Translations under genes and position numbers: made by a program
The notes under the pieces: model-generated
The model's database searches: none
The model's input: the letters and a program-made list of their open reading frames with translations, nothing else
Told to the model about the DNA's origin: nothing
DNA from: Pseudotabrizicola algicola
GTDB taxonomy: Bacteria > Pseudomonadota > Alphaproteobacteria > Rhodobacterales > Rhodobacteraceae
Reading direction: 5' to 3'
Length of the DNA: 56,381 bases
NCBI RefSeq assembly: GCF_010915705.1
Contig: NZ_JAAIKE010000013.1
Span: 1-56,381, forward strand
Shown: positions 1-8,243 of the stretch, piece after piece
Layout of the letters: every line of letters begins with the position of its first letter
How positions within the stretch are numbered: position 1 is the first letter of the stretch

Positions 1-78
1 GCCCTGAGGCACCGAAATGCCCCGTGTCGCGATCCCCGGCAAACTACACTTCCAATGATTACAAACACTTAGAATGAG

Positions 79-222
79 GTGCATAATGAATCGTTGTCGG
101 CCCGCTGGCTCTACCGCCAGCTTGAGGCGGAATACGACCATCTGACTTCGGACGAGGCCATCGAGGAGGGGATCATCGTCAACGAGTACACCTTCACCGA
201 AGCCGGGCGGCGGTTCGGGTGA
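79..222 (+). CDS. Short acidic reading frame, probable 3' fragment of a larger gene
   Basis: A 47-codon frame beginning with GTG and ending TGA at 220-222 has protein-like composition: acidic helix-formers, then a C-terminal segment containing DEAIEEGIIVNEYTFTEAG. The frame is closed by a TAG at 70-72, so if genuine it is either a tiny protein or the surviving end of a truncated gene. I cannot name the family; tails of this kind occur on small plasmid and phage proteins. An overlapping ATG at 86 gives only a 19-codon peptide and is less convincing. Confidence 0.3.
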   Translation: MHNESLSARWLYRQLEAEYDHLTSDEAIEEGIIVNEYTFTEAGRRFG

Positions 223-240
223 GAGCGCACGGTTGAAAAC

Positions 241-268
241 TGTCAGAAAACCGTGTATGTTTCTGACA
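241..268. promoter_or_regulatory. Perfect 9-bp inverted repeat, candidate AbiEi operator
   Basis: TGTCAGAAA at 241-249 and TTTCTGACA at 260-268 form a perfect palindrome with a 10-bp spacer, ending 11 bp before the antitoxin ATG and touching its ribosome binding site. AbiEi antitoxins are known to repress their own operon by binding inverted repeats upstream, so this is most simply the autoregulatory operator. Confidence 0.7.
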
Positions 269-279
269 AAGGAGCGATC

Positions 280-873
280 ATGGAGCGCATGGCCGAGAGC
301 ATTATGAATGTCGCGACGACGTTGCCGGAGGGAGTGCCCTTGGCAGCGAAGGGGCTCCTGCACCTGGGCTCGCGCGCGGCGGTCGATCAGACGTTGTCGC
401 GTCTGGCCGCGCGCGGCGAGTTGATCCGTGCGGGACGCGGCATTTACATGCGCCCCGTCCAGACACGCTTTGGTCCGCGCAGTCCGTCGGCTGAACAGGC
501 GATTGAAGCGCTCGCTGTGCAGCGGGGCGAGACGATCGTCCCGAGCGGTGCTGCTGCGGCAAACGCTCTGGGCCTCACGACACAGGTGCCGGTCAAGTCG
601 GTTTACCTTACTTCCGGTCGAAGCCGTGTGCTGAACCTTGGCCGGCAAGCGGTCGAACTGCGTCATGCGCCGCGCTGGCAGTTGGCCCTTGGGAGCAAGA
701 CCTCAGGCCAGGCCGTCCGTGCGCTGGCATGGCTCGGGCCGGATGAGGCTCCCAAGGCCCTGCAAATCCTGCGATCCAAGCTTACGGAGACGGCAAAGAC
801 TGAGCTGATGTCCGCCGCGCCGCAGTTTCCGACTTGGCTGGCACGATTGGTCGGAGAGATGGTCCATGGCTGA
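280..873 (+). CDS. abiEi: AbiEi-type antitoxin (DUF6088-like winged-helix protein)
   Basis: A 197-residue protein with an N-terminal winged-helix segment (about residues 15-60, ending RAGRGIYMRP, the typical wing of this family) and a C-terminal domain of the AbiEi/DUF6088 kind. The start is the ATG at 280, with AAAGGAG five bases upstream; a GTG at 253 would lie inside the palindrome and is unlikely. The next gene starts eight bases before this one ends, so the two are translationally coupled. In known AbiE systems the antitoxin represses the operon and counteracts the nucleotidyltransferase toxin without stable complex formation (type IV). Identification rests on domain look and gene pairing. 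Confidence 0.8.
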   Translation: MERMAESIMNVATTLPEGVPLAAKGLLHLGSRAAVDQTLSRLAARGELIRAGRGIYMRPVQTRFGPRSPSAEQAIEALAVQRGETIVPSGAAAANALGLTTQVPVKSVYLTSGRSRVLNLGRQAVELRHAPRWQLALGSKTSGQAVRALAWLGPDEAPKALQILRSKLTETAKTELMSAAPQFPTWLARLVGEMVHG

Positions 874-1888
874 GGCATTCCTGCGCCTCAGCGGCAAGGA
901 CCGACTGGATGCTCTTGGTGTCGCGGCCGATCGGCTCGGCCGACCAGCCCATCTCCTCGAAAAGGACGTCTGGGTGGTCTGGGCGATCCAGCAGCTGTTT
1001 GGATCGCCCATTGGTACAAACCTCGTCTTCAAGGGTGGCACCTCTCTGTCGAAGGCCTACCAGGTCATTGACCGGTTTTCCGAGGATGTGGATCTGACCT
1101 TCGATATCAGAGCGCTGATCCCGGATCTGCTCGAGGGCCGTGAAGACGCCATGCCCGCCACATCCAGTGAAGAGCGGCGCTGGTCGAAACGTGTTCGACA
1201 CGCATTGCCTGAATGGGTGGCCGGGACCATTCAGCCGATCCTGCAACAGGCGATTGATCAAGAGGGAAACGATGCCAGGCTTCGGATTGACGGCGACAAG
1301 CTGTTTGTCGACTACCCGCACCTCGCCCAAGGCACGGGATACGTTTCTCCGAGCGTAATGCTGGAATTCGGCGCGCGTTCTACAGGAGAGCCCGCATCCC
1401 CACGCGATATCGTTTGCGATGCCGCGTCGGCGATCGAAGGCGTTGAGTTTCCCACAGCCCGCCCGCGCGTGATGCATGCGGAACGGACGTTCTGGGAAAA
1501 GGCGACAGCGATCCACGTCTTCTGTTTGCAAAACCGTATGCGAGGGGATCGCTTTTCTCGCCACTGGCATGATGTCGCCCGGTTGGACGATGCGGGCATC
1601 GCCGCTGCGGCCATCGAAGATCGCGCGCTTGCGACCGCTGTCGCCCGGCACAAGACGATGTTCTTTGCAGAGAAGGCGGCGGATGCCACGTGGATCGATT
1701 ATGGCACCGCAACCTCTGGGCAACTGCAACTGGCCCCAAGCGGTGCAGCCCTCGACGCTCTCGCTGACGATTACCGCCGGATGGCCGAGGACGGCCTGCT
1801 TGCAACGACACCAGAGCCCTTTGGCGACTTGATGGACCGCTGCGCTGACATCGCCAGAAGGGCCAACGCAGCTTCCAAATCTTCCTAG
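866..1888 (+). CDS. abiEii: AbiEii-type nucleotidyltransferase toxin
   Basis: A 340-residue protein with the hallmarks of the AbiEii/AbiGii toxin family: a FKGGTSLSKAY motif near residues 52-62 followed by FSEDVDLTFD near residue 75, which together form the nucleotidyltransferase active site (GGT/S plus DxD). A later HAERTFWEK segment is also usual for the family. Characterised members of this fold transfer nucleotides to tRNA and block translation, giving phage defence and plasmid stabilisation. Length and motifs suggest an intact toxin. It overlaps its antitoxin by eight bases. Confidence 0.88.
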   Translation: MAEAFLRLSGKDRLDALGVAADRLGRPAHLLEKDVWVVWAIQQLFGSPIGTNLVFKGGTSLSKAYQVIDRFSEDVDLTFDIRALIPDLLEGREDAMPATSSEERRWSKRVRHALPEWVAGTIQPILQQAIDQEGNDARLRIDGDKLFVDYPHLAQGTGYVSPSVMLEFGARSTGEPASPRDIVCDAASAIEGVEFPTARPRVMHAERTFWEKATAIHVFCLQNRMRGDRFSRHWHDVARLDDAGIAAAAIEDRALATAVARHKTMFFAEKAADATWIDYGTATSGQLQLAPSGAALDALADDYRRMAEDGLLATTPEPFGDLMDRCADIARRANAASKSS

Positions 1889-1938
1889 ATCGCCACTCCC
1901 ACTTGTTCCCGCCTACGTCGTTATCCGCTTCGTGCGGC

Positions 1939-1957
1939 GCCTTGCCTTAGGCAGGGC
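1939..1957 (+). terminator. GC-rich hairpin after the AbiE operon
   Basis: GCCTTGCC and GGCAGGGC pair around a TTA loop (7 of 8 Watson-Crick plus one G-U), about 50 bp past the toxin stop. No T-run follows, so it is at best a weak terminator or an mRNA 3' stabilising structure. Confidence 0.3.
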
Positions 1958-2025
1958 GGAGGCATGGCCTGTGAATTTCAAAAGTCTTATTGAGAACAGA
2001 AGCCTGTGGTCGCCGGACATTGAGA

Positions 2026-2217
2026 ATGGACATATCGCGCGAGGAGCTTTTTGCGCTCATTTGGGAGAAGCCGACCGTGGAGGTCGCGCGTGACATGGGC
2101 ATCTCGGACGTTGCCGTTGCCAAGCTCTGCGCGCGCCTTCAAGTGCCGAAACCGCCCCGAGGATACTGGGCCCGCGTGGAAGCAGGCCAAACACCACGGC
2201 GTCCGCTGCGCTTTTGA
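2026..2217 (+). CDS. Short helix-turn-helix protein, probably a truncated N-terminal piece
   Basis: From the ATG at 2026, 63 residues begin MDISREELFALIWEKPTVE and contain a helix-turn-helix (about residues 15-38) followed by PKPPRGYWARVEAG. This is the usual N-terminus of longer alphaproteobacterial HTH proteins of unknown function that start with an REELY-W box and a PPRGYW motif. In those the chain continues well beyond this point; here it stops abruptly at 2217, and an opposite-strand frame runs across the same place. I read this as a gene broken by a recombination junction near 2205-2220. Confidence 0.5.
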   Translation: MDISREELFALIWEKPTVEVARDMGISDVAVAKLCARLQVPKPPRGYWARVEAGQTPRRPLRF

Positions 2218-2477
2218 GATGTGCTGTAGGAGGCGAGGACGACGAGACCTTCGTCATCAGCATCGGCTTCAGCTCCATCTGCGAACTCGGCGCCGTTCAG
2301 GTCGCCGCGTTTGGGGAGCTCTTTGCCAAAATCGAGAACGCTGGCCCGAACCCGCAGGTCCTCTGCCCCTGCCCCGAGGTCGATGACCTCGGCCACAGCA
2401 CCTTGTGCGGCGATGAGCCAAAGCGCCAGCCCGCCACAGAGGGTCAGATCAAGGGGTAGGTTCTGCCTCCGGGTCAT
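2139..2477 (-). CDS. Hypothetical exported protein, C-terminus probably not native
   Basis: A 112-residue frame beginning MTRRQNLPLDLTLCGGLALW, with a hydrophobic segment ending AAQGAVA that looks like a signal peptide, followed by an acidic stretch rich in D, E and A. The last 25 or so residues are read antisense through the truncated HTH gene and are basic and low in plausibility, so the original gene probably ended or was cut near 2217. Its start overlaps the end of the upstream minus-strand gene by 29 bases. No family is recognised. Confidence 0.35.
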   Translation of the reverse strand: MTRRQNLPLDLTLCGGLALWLIAAQGAVAEVIDLGAGAEDLRVRASVLDFGKELPKRGDLNGAEFADGAEADADDEGLVVLASYSTSQKRSGRRGVWPASTRAQYPRGGFGT

Positions 2478-2769
2478 GGGTCCAGGTCGCCTTCTCGCCC
2501 TTCTTCAAAGGAACGGGGACCGTGGTCAGACCCAGCTCGACCGCGAAGGAGATCAGACCGGTGACGGTCTTGAACTCCCGGGGTTCGAGCCCACGCGAGA
2601 TCACCAGAAGGGCTGTCTGGTCGCCAAGGCGCAACTGGATGCGCCAGGTGCCTTGCCAGACATTGAGAACCTTCTTTGCGTCCTCGACACAGAGGGCTTC
2701 GACGATGCCGCCTTCGGTCAGGGCCTCCTTCAGTCCGGCCTGCAAGATCACCGGGGTCAAGTTCCTCAT
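2449..2769 (-). CDS. Hypothetical protein, 106 residues
   Basis: A compact soluble protein with good composition and a GGAAGG ribosome binding site seven bases before its ATG. The central part (WRIQLRLGDQTALLVISRGL) suggests a small alpha/beta fold. No catalytic motif or known domain is visible. It heads a two-gene minus-strand unit with the gene at 2139-2477. It resembles small hypothetical genes carried on Rhodobacteraceae plasmids, but I cannot assign a function. Confidence 0.5.
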   Translation of the reverse strand: MRNLTPVILQAGLKEALTEGGIVEALCVEDAKKVLNVWQGTWRIQLRLGDQTALLVISRGLEPREFKTVTGLISFAVELGLTTVPVPLKKGEKATWTHDPEAEPTP

Positions 2770-2876
2770 GGGTTGGCACCTTCCGAAGCAACACGCTCAC
2801 GGCAGAACATAGTGCATGTCGCGCTGATGAGAAACATGTCGTCGCGCAACGTGACGGCACCACTAGCGGTAGAATC

Positions 2877-2891
2877 CTATTGCGTCAATAG
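2877..2891. promoter_or_regulatory. Small palindrome between divergent genes
   Basis: CTATTG and CAATAG (2877-2882 and 2886-2891) flank CGT between two divergently transcribed hypothetical genes, and a TAGCGGT heptamer occurs twice nearby. A TTGACG read on the minus strand overlaps the palindrome and could be a -35 element. Operator-like but unproven. Confidence 0.3.
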
Positions 2892-2938
2892 CGGTGTTTT
2901 GCAATTCATGCACATGTTTTGAAACCCCGGGACCATGC

Positions 2939-3238
2939 ATGCCACTTTTCTTCTCTAGACGCGCCTACCTCGCCGCCACCCTGCTCACGATGCCTGTCTG
3001 CGGGGCAGCGCAAACGGTGACGGTGTTGGACTGCCTGCCGCCGGTCCCGCCTGCACCGGTGACCGATGCAGCCACGCGTGCCGAGTATCGGACGGAGATC
3101 GGGCAGGAGTTCACAGCCTACTTCGATGAGGCGCAGGCATATCTGCGCTGTCTCGATGCCGCCCGAGCCGCGGTGTCTGAAGAGATCAACCGCGTCATCC
3201 CCGACTACCAGTCCCTCGGCCCGGAGCCTGACGGTTGA
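2939..3238 (+). CDS. Small exported hypothetical protein
   Basis: From the ATG at 2939 a 99-residue protein starts MPLFFSRRAYLAATLLTMPV and ends its signal peptide near CGAAQ, so it should reach the periplasm. The mature part has two cysteines (DCLPP and LRCLD) about 40 residues apart, and a helical, charged C-terminal half. Similar short proteins of unknown function occur on Rhodobacterales mobile elements, often beside the kind of gene that follows. Starts further upstream would put a Cys-rich tail in front of the signal peptide and are unlikely. Confidence 0.55.
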   Translation: MPLFFSRRAYLAATLLTMPVCGAAQTVTVLDCLPPVPPAPVTDAATRAEYRTEIGQEFTAYFDEAQAYLRCLDAARAAVSEEINRVIPDYQSLGPEPDG

Positions 3239-3298
3239 TCGCGCCAGATCAGGTCTTCTTGCCCCTCCCCTCCCGGATCTTTCAAAAGGAAACCAGCA

Positions 3299-3943
3299 AT
3301 GAACTCCCTACGAGCTGTGGCCGCCGTCGCAGCGACTGCCGTCTCAGTTTCTCTTTCGGCGCCCGCTGCCGCCTATCCCGTCGATTGTGCGATCCTTCTC
3401 TGCCTCGCTGGCGGATGGCCAGCTTCGGCGGAATGCGCCAACGCCCGCGCTGTGTTCATCGCCCGGATCACGCCTTGGCCGGTGGAGCCGCCGCTGCAGA
3501 TCTGGAACTGTCCGATGCGGGCGTCCCTGAACCGCGAAATAGCCCCTATGGAGCGGCTGTTCGAGATTGCGCTATGGCCAGAGGGCGGGCCACGGCCCCA
3601 GTCACAGGTCGAGAGCTCCCGCGAGCTTCACTTGGCCCAAGACCGTGCGGACGTCGACATATCGGATCCGGCTTATGACTTCGTGCGCTCGATCCATGTG
3701 TTTCAGATCGAATACCGGCGGCACCGAAACAGGGACGGTGACTGCAACACCTGGTCGACCATCCGCGAGGGGGCCTACGGAGAACAGGGTGACTTCGCCT
3801 GGGCGCGGTCCACGCCGGCCCGGGTTCCGTCCGCTTCAGCGTTCCGCCCGGGGACTAGCTGTTCTGACTACTGGTTCCGCGGGGTCTTCGTCGACTGGAC
3901 CGATTACGAGGGCACCTACGGCTTCGAGGAGGTGCGCTACTGA
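3299..3943 (+). CDS. Exported Cys-rich hypothetical protein of alphaproteobacterial mobile elements
   Basis: A 214-residue protein with a clear signal peptide (hydrophobic to about residue 25, ending APAAAYP) and a mature region with five to six cysteines (VDCAILLCLAGG, SAECAN, WNCPM, GDCNTW, TSCSDYW) that probably form disulfides. A GGAAACC sequence sits before the ATG. The N-terminal box PVDCAILLCLAGGWPAS recurs in a family of uncharacterised proteins on Rhodobacterales integrative elements and plasmids. Function unknown; it follows the other small exported gene by 60 bp and may be cotranscribed. Confidence 0.65.
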   Translation: MNSLRAVAAVAATAVSVSLSAPAAAYPVDCAILLCLAGGWPASAECANARAVFIARITPWPVEPPLQIWNCPMRASLNREIAPMERLFEIALWPEGGPRPQSQVESSRELHLAQDRADVDISDPAYDFVRSIHVFQIEYRRHRNRDGDCNTWSTIREGAYGEQGDFAWARSTPARVPSASAFRPGTSCSDYWFRGVFVDWTDYEGTYGFEEVRY

Positions 3944-4160
3944 TGAGCTAGCCATACCGTCTCAACCGATACGATCGAAAGACTGAGACCCCCACAAACA
4001 GAAACGACGCCAGACCATAAGCCCGACGCCGCACTGATTTCCTCGTGGTAGTGGGAATCTAGCGCGAGCTTTGGACCCGTTCAACCGGCAAATGCCTTTG
4101 CCGGAACGAAATTTTGCACGCCTCACGGTCTGGTGTCGCCCCAAGACGGAACGACACATC

Positions 4161-5003
4161 ATGGAACTCACGACCGGTGCCATCCTGCGCCGTATCACCG
4201 AAACGCCGCTCTCCACGGCGGCGCACAAGCTCGCGACGATCATCCTCGACGGGATTGCTTGGAAGGACGGCTACAACGGGCTGGAACGCGGAACGGCCGC
4301 GTTCACGCTGGCGCATCTCGCCGAGAAGATGGGAGTGTCGCGTCAGCACCTCACGGCACTGTTGGTCGAGCTTGCGGCTTCAGGATTGGCGCTGGTCCGG
4401 TGGAAGCCAAACGGTAAGTTCGCGCCGTGGCTCTTCAGGTTTGGGGGGCACGAGGCTGCCGATGCGCCGCCAGATGTCGTGTCAGCCTCAGGCGACACAT
4501 CACTATCTAGAGACTCTAAGAACAAAACTATCTTTGCAGGCAGGATCGACATTGATGCAGGGAGCAACGTTTATCGCACACCTTGGGCGGATCCGATCAA
4601 GGCTGCGAAAGCGTCGCTCGCCTGCTGGAACGTCGATGCGCAGGTCATCTGGGAGCGCTTCCTTGCGTTCAACAGAGCGCGCGGGAATGCAGCTGTGCCC
4701 GCGGGGTTTCTTCTGGGCTTCATGCGGCGGTGGCGCGCCTTGCCAGAAACGAAAGTGAAAGGCGCTGTGCACGTAGAGCCGAAGCGCGCGGCAACCCTGA
4801 AGGAACAGGAACTGCAGCGGCTGATTTCGGCTGCTCCGAGCAAGAATTGGCAGTTTCACGCATCTGATCTCTGCAGGCTTATTGGCAAAGCGGCCTACGA
4901 TGCCCGGGTTATTAGAGTCGCTGAACAATTCGGATGCGCAAGATTCGCGGCCATCCTTGCGGTCCATGGCCACGCGGTCATCGCGACTGAGATATCGCGA
5001 TGA
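4161..5003 (+). CDS. Winged-helix DNA-binding protein, possibly replication- or plasmid-related
   Basis: A 280-residue protein from the ATG at 4161. Residues about 45-82 form a helix-turn-helix with wing (FTLAHLAEKMGVSRQHLTAL, then SGLALVRWKPNGK), preceded by a helical segment. The central region is low in recognisable features; the C-terminal third is helical and basic. Such proteins are found on alphaproteobacterial plasmids and islands, where some are annotated as replication or helix-turn-helix proteins. I cannot tell whether it initiates replication; no iterons are visible beside it. A TTG start at 4071 is possible but lacks a ribosome binding site. Confidence 0.55.
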   Translation: MELTTGAILRRITETPLSTAAHKLATIILDGIAWKDGYNGLERGTAAFTLAHLAEKMGVSRQHLTALLVELAASGLALVRWKPNGKFAPWLFRFGGHEAADAPPDVVSASGDTSLSRDSKNKTIFAGRIDIDAGSNVYRTPWADPIKAAKASLACWNVDAQVIWERFLAFNRARGNAAVPAGFLLGFMRRWRALPETKVKGAVHVEPKRAATLKEQELQRLISAAPSKNWQFHASDLCRLIGKAAYDARVIRVAEQFGCARFAAILAVHGHAVIATEISR

Positions 5004-5402
5004 GAAGAGAAACTCCGAATTCTAATTCATCGTGGCCACGGTAAGCAGTCGTTGACCAGCTTTTTGGTTTGAGCGATTGCTTGTTACGTGACGTCTCGCG
5101 CCGGTCAGGAGGGAAAAAAGAACGACTGGTGCGTTAGTCAGACATGATTCGACCACTACTGCTCTGCACGCCAGGAACCGAAAGGAAATGATGTAGATCT
5201 CATCATTCACCGCACCCGACCTTCTTGCAAGATTCGAAAGTACCAAGGTTAACAGACTGGAGAAGATGGCAGGACTTGCCAAACCGGGAACCAGTCAAAG
5301 TTTTGTTGCGACTTGGCGCGTATATGTCCAATAGATGAAGCACACCGCGATCTCGCGCCGACGCTGCTCCGGCATCAACCGCACGCGCGCTTGTGGTGGC
5401 CG
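5004..5402. other. Non-coding gap at the boundary of the metal island, with one inverted repeat
   Basis: About 400 bp without a convincing gene; base composition is more AT-rich than the flanks. It contains an inverted repeat, AATGATG (5187-5193) and CATCATT (5201-5207), around TAGATCT. This may mark an old element boundary or be a bidirectional terminator. No tRNA, integrase or origin is visible. Confidence 0.5.
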
Positions 5403-5840
5403 TCAATTCGGCTCAGGCTCGGGGTGGCGGTGATCAGCAGAGCATAGGGAATGGTCGCCCAGCACTTCGATCACCCTGCAATCGGCGATTTTCCCGCCTG
5501 CGCATTGCACGACCATGCGTTCCAGTTCGCTTTTCAACGCCGTCAGCCTCGCAAGACGGCTTTCGACCTCAGCCAGTTGCGCCTTGGCGATGGCATCGGC
5601 GGCGGCACAGGATTGGTCGGGCTTGTCCGACAGGCTGAGGAGGTCGCGGATTGCCTCGAGGCTGAAGCCCAGGTCTCGGGCGTGGCGGATGAAGGCCAGT
5701 CGTTCCAGCGCTTTGCGGCTGTAAAGCCGCTGGTTACCTGAGCTACGCTCCGCTTCGGGCAAAAGGCCGATCTGCTCGTAGTAGCGAATCGTCGGAACCT
5801 TCACCCCGGCGGCTTCGCCCAATTTTCCGATGGTCAGCAT
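5403..5840 (-). CDS. MerR-family divalent metal regulator (PbrR/CadR/ZntR-like)
   Basis: A 145-residue activator-repressor with the MerR winged helix (residues 1-70: MLTIGKLGEAAGVK, TIRYYE, RDLGFSL), a dimerisation helix and a metal-binding C-terminus. C78 occupies the position that is Cys in divalent-metal sensors (ZntR, CadR, PbrR) and Ser in CueR; further ligand candidates are C113, C121 and C133. It should sense Zn, Cd or Pb. It is divergent from a ZntA-type ATPase and shares with it an operator with the 19-bp spacer typical of MerR promoters. Four more copies of that operator occur in the window, so the protein may run a wider regulon. Confidence 0.85.
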   Translation of the reverse strand: MLTIGKLGEAAGVKVPTIRYYEQIGLLPEAERSSGNQRLYSRKALERLAFIRHARDLGFSLEAIRDLLSLSDKPDQSCAAADAIAKAQLAEVESRLARLTALKSELERMVVQCAGGKIADCRVIEVLGDHSLCSADHRHPEPEPN

Positions 5841-5850
5841 CAGATTCCTC

Positions 5851-5881
5851 TTGAAGCTATAGTTGCTAGAGACATTAGGTT
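5851..5881 (+). promoter_or_regulatory. PbrR/CadR-type promoter-operator of the zntA operon (site 1)
   Basis: TTGAAG (5851-5856), a 19-bp spacer and TAGGTT (5876-5881). The spacer begins CTATAGTTGCTAGAG, an imperfect dyad almost identical to known PbrR/CadR operators. The over-long spacer is the signature of MerR-activated promoters. Confidence 0.85.
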
Positions 5882-5929
5882 ACTGATTCGATGAAATCAA
5901 CTGCCCGCCCTGCGGCAGGAGGAATGACG

Positions 5930-8239
5930 ATGCCAGAAGCTGCATGCGAAACGTCCTGCGACTGGACAGTGACAGGCATGGACTGCGGGTCCTGCGCAAC
6001 TAAAATCAAAGATGCTGTCGCGCGTCTGCCGGGAGTAAGCGGCGTTGAGGTCGGGATCATGTCGGAGCGCCTGCGACTGATGCTCGATGAAACACAGACC
6101 GGGAAAGACAGGATCGAAAAGACTGTCCGCGCACTTGGCTACGAGATTGCGCCACGCACGGCATCGGCGAAGAAGGAGTTCGTTTTGCCCGGACAAGCTG
6201 CAGTCGAAAAGACTGACGCGGATGCGGATGTCAATCACGCCAAACACGATCATGCCAGTCACAATCATGCCGGTCACGATCACGGCCTAAAGGCAGCCGG
6301 CACCAAGCAGGACGAGTCCAGCCACGGTAGCGCCGGCCATATCCATGACGACCCTGCTGACCGGAGCAAGCGGTGGTTTCAAACGGCCAAGGGTAGGCTG
6401 GTGATCTTCACTGCCTTTTTGCTGGGTGCCGCCTGGATCATCGAATATCTTGCGCCCGAGATCGGCAAATGGGCCTTCGTCGCGGCCTGTCTGATCGGCG
6501 TGGCCCCGGTGGCGCAGCGTGCCTTTGCGGCATTGCGGATGGGGCAACCATTTACCATCGAAAGCCTGATGACCATCGCTGCCATCGGCGCGCTGTTCAT
6601 CAATGCGGCCGAAGAGGCGGCGCTGGTCGTTTTCCTCTTCGCCGTGGGCGAAGTTTTGGAAGGCGTCGCGGCAGGCAAAGCGCGCGACGGGATCCGGGCA
6701 CTGGCAAATCTTGTCCCGAAGACCGCGCAACTCGTCACCGGCGACACCACGCGCGAGGTGCCTGCCGCAAGCCTGAACGTCGGCCAGACCGTGCTGGTCC
6801 GCCCCGGCGACCGGATTCCGGCGGATGGCGAGATCGTGGACGGCACGTCGGGCGTCGATGAAAGCCCGGTCACTGGCGAAAGCGTGCCCAAGACGCGCGG
6901 GCCGGGGGATGCGGTCTTCGCAGGCGCAATCAACACCGAGGCAGCGCTGCGGGTAAAAGTCACCAAGGGCGCGGAAGACAACACCATCGCCCGCATCATC
7001 CGTCTGGTCGAAGAGGCCGAGGAGGCCCGCGCGCCGACCGAGCGCTTCATCGACCGCTTCAGCCGCTGGTATATGCCCGCCATCGTTGCCGTGGCGGCGC
7101 TGGTGGCGCTGGTGCCGCCGCTGGCGTTCGACCAGCCTTGGGACATCTGGGTTTACCGCGGTCTTGCCCTACTGCTGATCGGTTGCCCTTGCGCGCTGGT
7201 CATTTCGGTCCCCGCTTCCATTGCCTCGGCTATGTCCACGGGCGCGCGGCGCGGCCTCTTGATGAAAGGCGGTGCCGTGATCGAGGCGGCGGCGAAGGTT
7301 GATGTCGTGACCTTCGACAAGACCGGGACGCTGACACATGGTCGTCCACAGGTGACGGACGTCGTGCCGTTCGGGGCCACCACCGAAGCCGAGCTTCTGG
7401 CCGTTGCGGCCGGGGTCGAGACGGGGTCGAGCCACCCGCTGGCCATCGCCATCCTGAACAAGGCAAAGGACGCAGGCGTGGCAGCGCTGTCGTCGCAGGA
7501 TGCAAAGGCGTTGACGGGGAAAGGCGTGGTCGCGACGGTGGGTGGTGCGCCGGCATGGGTCGCCTCTCCGCGTTACGCGATGGAACATGGTGGGCTTGAA
7601 GGCCTTGGTTTGCGACAGGCCACAATCTTCGAAGAGGATGGCAAGACCGCTGTTGCGGTGTTCCGCGAGAAGACCCCACTTGGGTTGATCGCCATGCGAG
7701 ACGAGCCACGGGCGGACGCCAAGGATGCTGTGCGCCAGCTGACGGCCATGGGGGTGACCTCGGTGATCCTGACTGGGGATAACCCCCGCACAGCCTCCGC
7801 GATTGCCGGAAGCCTCGGCCTGAAGTTCGAGGCCGACATGCTACCCGAAGACAAGCTCGCCTATATCCGCGAGATCGGCTCCAAGGGCGGCGTCATGATG
7901 ATTGGCGACGGTATCAACGATGCGCCGGCGCTGAAGCAGGCGTCGGTCGGCGTGGCGATGGGCTCGGGCACCGATGTGGCGCTGGAAACCGCCGATGCGG
8001 CAATCCTGCGCGACCGGGTGACAGACATCCCCGCCACGATCCGCCTGTCGCGTGTAGCGATGGCCAACATCCGCCAGAACGTGACCATCGCATTGGGGCT
8101 GAAAGCCGTGTTTCTGGTGACCTCGGTTTTCGGTCTGACCGGCTTGTGGATTGCGATCTTGGCCGATACCGGGGCGACAGTGCTTGTGACCCTGAACGCC
8201 CTGCGCCTGCTTCGGTTCAACCCTGAGCGTGAGAGCTGA
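5930..8239 (+). CDS. zntA: Zn/Cd/Pb-exporting P1B-type ATPase
   Basis: A 769-residue heavy-metal pump of the inner membrane. It has one N-terminal metal-binding domain (GMDCGSC, about residues 16-22), then a His-rich linker (HDHASHNHAGHDHG, about 104-120), eight expected membrane helices, the translocation motif CPC at about 419-421, the phosphorylation site DKTGTLT near 463, the SHPLA motif, and [12 protein letters not shown] near 659. The final helix carries DTGATVLVTLNALRLL, as in ZntA/CadA rather than CopA. The start at 5930 is chosen because AGGAGG lies seven bases upstream; ATGs at 5891 and 5924 are too early or too close. It heads a tightly packed five-gene operon. Confidence 0.93.
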   Translation: MPEAACETSCDWTVTGMDCGSCATKIKDAVARLPGVSGVEVGIMSERLRLMLDETQTGKDRIEKTVRALGYEIAPRTASAKKEFVLPGQAAVEKTDADADVNHAKHDHASHNHAGHDHGLKAAGTKQDESSHGSAGHIHDDPADRSKRWFQTAKGRLVIFTAFLLGAAWIIEYLAPEIGKWAFVAACLIGVAPVAQRAFAALRMGQPFTIESLMTIAAIGALFINAAEEAALVVFLFAVGEVLEGVAAGKARDGIRALANLVPKTAQLVTGDTTREVPAASLNVGQTVLVRPGDRIPADGEIVDGTSGVDESPVTGESVPKTRGPGDAVFAGAINTEAALRVKVTKGAEDNTIARIIRLVEEAEEARAPTERFIDRFSRWYMPAIVAVAALVALVPPLAFDQPWDIWVYRGLALLLIGCPCALVISVPASIASAMSTGARRGLLMKGGAVIEAAAKVDVVTFDKTGTLTHGRPQVTDVVPFGATTEAELLAVAAGVETGSSHPLAIAILNKAKDAGVAALSSQDAKALTGKGVVATVGGAPAWVASPRYAMEHGGLEGLGLRQATIFEEDGKTAVAVFREKTPLGLIAMRDEPRADAKDAVRQLTAMGVTSVILTGDNPRTASAIAGSLGLKFEADMLPEDKLAYIREIGSKGGVMMIGDGINDAPALKQASVGVAMGSGTDVALETADAAILRDRVTDIPATIRLSRVAMANIRQNVTIALGLKAVFLVTSVFGLTGLWIAILADTGATVLVTLNALRLLRFNPERES

Positions 8240-8243
8240 CATC

